In this document: positions 62,702 to 64,000 of the stretch, piece by piece | Layout: the number at the start of each line of letters is the position of its first letter | Position numbering within the stretch: the stretch's first letter is position 1 | Assembly: GCF_031010195.1 (NCBI RefSeq) | Contig: NZ_JAUAMC010000001.1 | Coordinates: 310,001-374,000, forward strand | Direction of reading: 5' to 3' | Source of the DNA: Halomonas sp. SpR8 | GTDB lineage: Bacteria; Pseudomonadota; Gammaproteobacteria; Pseudomonadales; Halomonadaceae | Length of the DNA stretch: 64,000 nt | Program-made: the position numbers and the translations under genes | Notes under the pieces: model-generated | Told to the model about the DNA's origin: nothing | Database searches by the model: none | Seen by the model: only the letters and a program-made list of their open reading frames with translations

Positions 62702-64000
62702 ATGAATGCTATCGTTCTGGCTATCCTGGTGATGGTCGGCTTGAGTCTTGCGCGCGTTTCAGTTGTGTTTGCGCTTATCGTCGCCACGCTGGTCGGTGGG
62801 TTATACGCGGGTATGCCGATTGGCGAGATCCTTGACGCCTTTAATGAGGGGCTGGGAAATGGCGCCACCATCGCGCTCTCTTACGCGGTGTTAGGCGCCT
62901 TTGCCGTCGCTTTATCCCGTTCTGGTATCACCGAGCTGCTGGCCAGCCGGGCCATAAGGCGCTTCCAGCTAGATGAGTCCGGAGGTGGCCGCCGCACGGT
63001 GACCTATACACTGCTGGCGGCGCTGCTAGCCGCGGCGGTCAGCTCACAGAACCTGATTCCTGTCCATATTGCTTTTATTCCAGTGCTGGTACCGCCGCTG
63101 CTAAAGCTGATGAATCATCTGAAGCTTGACCGGCGACTGGTAGCTTGCGTGATTACCTTCGGTATCACGGCACCTTACATGCTACTGCCCGTGGGTTTTG
63201 GGGCGATATTCCTGAATGACATCCTGCTCGCTAACCTTAACGAAAGCGGGGCGGCGCTGGGATTAGAAGTGACCCGCCAAATGGTGCCACTGGCGATGGC
63301 GATTCCCATTGGTGGCATGGCATTAGGGTTAGCGGTGGCCGTGTTCTGGAGTTATCGCAAAGGGCGTGACTACCAAGATCGTGAGTTGGCCCATGGGGAT
63401 AAATCGCCCCAGGAAGCTGCGCTTTATCTTGCCGGGTGGCAAAAGGCCATGTTGGTTATTTCCCTAATAGGTACGGTCACCGTGCAACTGATGACGGGCT
63501 CTATGGTGCTGGGTGGTATCTTCGGGTTTGCCTTGCTCTCCATGAGTGGCGTTTTCCGCTGGCATGAGCAGGACGGTATCTTTACCGAAGGGATGCGGAT
63601 GATGGCCCTGGTCGGCTTTATCATGATTTCAGCGGCAGGTTTTGCCAGTGTGATGCAGGCCAGTGGCGAGGTGGAAGGGCTGGTGGCGAGTTCTGCCGAG
63701 CTTATCGGTGACAATAAAGGCCTGGCCGCGTTGATTATGCTGCTGGTAGGGCTGTTTATCACCATGGGCATTGGCTCTTCGTTTTCGACCATTCCCATTA
63801 TTGCTTCGCTCTATGTGCCTTTGGCATTGAGCTTTGGTTTTTCCCCTATGGCGACAGTCGCACTGGTGGGCACGGCCGCCGCCCTGGGCGACGCTGGCTC
63901 ACCCGCGTCAGACTCCACCCTGGGGCCCACCGCAGGCCTCAATGCCGATGGGCAGCATGACCATATCTGGGATAGCGTGGTGCCCACCTTCCTGCACTAT
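62702..64000 (+). CDS. Na+/H+ antiporter-family permease, YuiF/NhaC-like (3' end outside window)
   Basis: The frame runs from ATG at 62702 to the right edge (433 codons, no stop). It is a polytopic membrane protein: VLAILVMVGLSLARVSVVFA, LIVATLVGGLYAGMPIGEIL, LSYAVLGAFAVALSRSGIT, TLLAALLAAAVSSQNLIPVH, ITFGITAPYMLLPVGFGAIF, FITMGIGSSFSTIPIIASLY and ALVGTAAALGDAGSPASDST. The paired conserved segments match the Na+/H+ antiporter-like family that includes Bacillus YuiF, a histidine importer. In the hut operon it is most likely a histidine uptake system. The Shine-Dalgarno sequence is weak, and the hairpin at 62622-62664 may reduce its expression relative to hutH. Confidence 0.88.
   Translation, partial: MNAIVLAILVMVGLSLARVSVVFALIVATLVGGLYAGMPIGEILDAFNEGLGNGATIALSYAVLGAFAVALSRSGITELLASRAIRRFQLDESGGGRRTVTYTLLAALLAAAVSSQNLIPVHIAFIPVLVPPLLKLMNHLKLDRRLVACVITFGITAPYMLLPVGFGAIFLNDILLANLNESGAALGLEVTRQMVPLAMAIPIGGMALGLAVAVFWSYRKGRDYQDRELAHGDKSPQEAALYLAGWQKAMLVISLIGTVTVQLMTGSMVLGGIFGFALLSMSGVFRWHEQDGIFTEGMRMMALVGFIMISAAGFASVMQASGEVEGLVASSAELIGDNKGLAALIMLLVGLFITMGIGSSFSTIPIIASLYVPLALSFGFSPMATVALVGTAAALGDAGSPASDSTLGPTAGLNADGQHDHIWDSVVPTFLHY

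Overview
The window looks like a chromosomal segment of a moderately GC-rich gammaproteobacterium, most likely a halomonad (Halomonas/Vreelandella type). This is inferred from the complete hut operon with a GntR-type HutC, the AlgA-type sugar-nucleotide enzymes, and the style of the glycosyltransferases; no marker gene fixes the species. Most of the window is one large surface-polysaccharide (capsule) locus, followed by a signalling/transport gene pair, a tRNA-linked island remnant and the histidine-utilisation cluster.

Region 1 (1-11819) is accessory and partly decayed. It holds two coiled-coil proteins in an operon, two nested insertion-sequence remnants (IS3-like and IS1380-like), an AT-rich block (a two-domain glycosyltransferase, a WcbI-like protein, a sulfotransferase broken by two frameshifts, a pyruvyl-transferase-like protein), a strong terminator, and about 2.2 kb of eroded sequence with a recognisable heparinase II/III pseudogene. 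Region 2 (11820-33591, plus strand) makes and assembles the sugar precursors: manC, phosphomannomutase, a methyltransferase, ugd, four glycosyltransferases, pgm, pgi, galU, an AT-rich Wzx-like flippase and cysQ. A HigBA toxin-antitoxin pair sits on the opposite strand between pgm and pgi. CysQ, which removes the sulfotransferase by-product PAP, together with the broken sulfotransferase suggests that the polymer is or was sulfated.

Region 3 (33608-48570, minus strand) is a tight seven-gene operon: kpsC, kpsS, a short-chain dehydrogenase, an LTA-synthase-like membrane protein, a 2465-residue fully reducing type I polyketide synthase, an alpha-oxoamine synthase and an RfaH-like antiterminator. 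Neighbours overlap by 4-8 bases or lie 1-42 bases apart. The set resembles the rkpAGHI genes of Sinorhizobium meliloti K-antigen synthesis, joined to the KpsC/KpsS Kdo-linker transferases. The inferred role is a dedicated sphingoid-like lipid anchor or primer for the capsule, expressed together with its own elongation factor. No kpsM/T/D/E export genes are in the window.

Region 4 (48936-54578) has a membrane diguanylate cyclase, an AEC-family transporter, tRNA-Arg(CCU), a truncated tyrosine integrase, a run of diverged 70-bp hairpin repeats and a Fic protein, which together form a decayed island at a tRNA. Region 5 (54579-64000) is hutC, a YjiH-type transporter on the opposite strand, hutI-hutG-hutU-hutH and the start of an NhaC/YuiF-like permease. 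Inverted repeats of the form TGTATATACA, the expected HutC operator, lie before hutI and the YjiH gene, and a weaker copy precedes hutC.

The most striking non-gene features are two arrays of a 7-bp repeat (TCACCAT family). One lies inside a glycosyltransferase reading frame, where a single-unit change would shift the frame; the other, inverted, abuts the start codon of another glycosyltransferase 7 kb away. A third, unrelated 7-bp repeat supplies stacked -35-like boxes upstream of higB.
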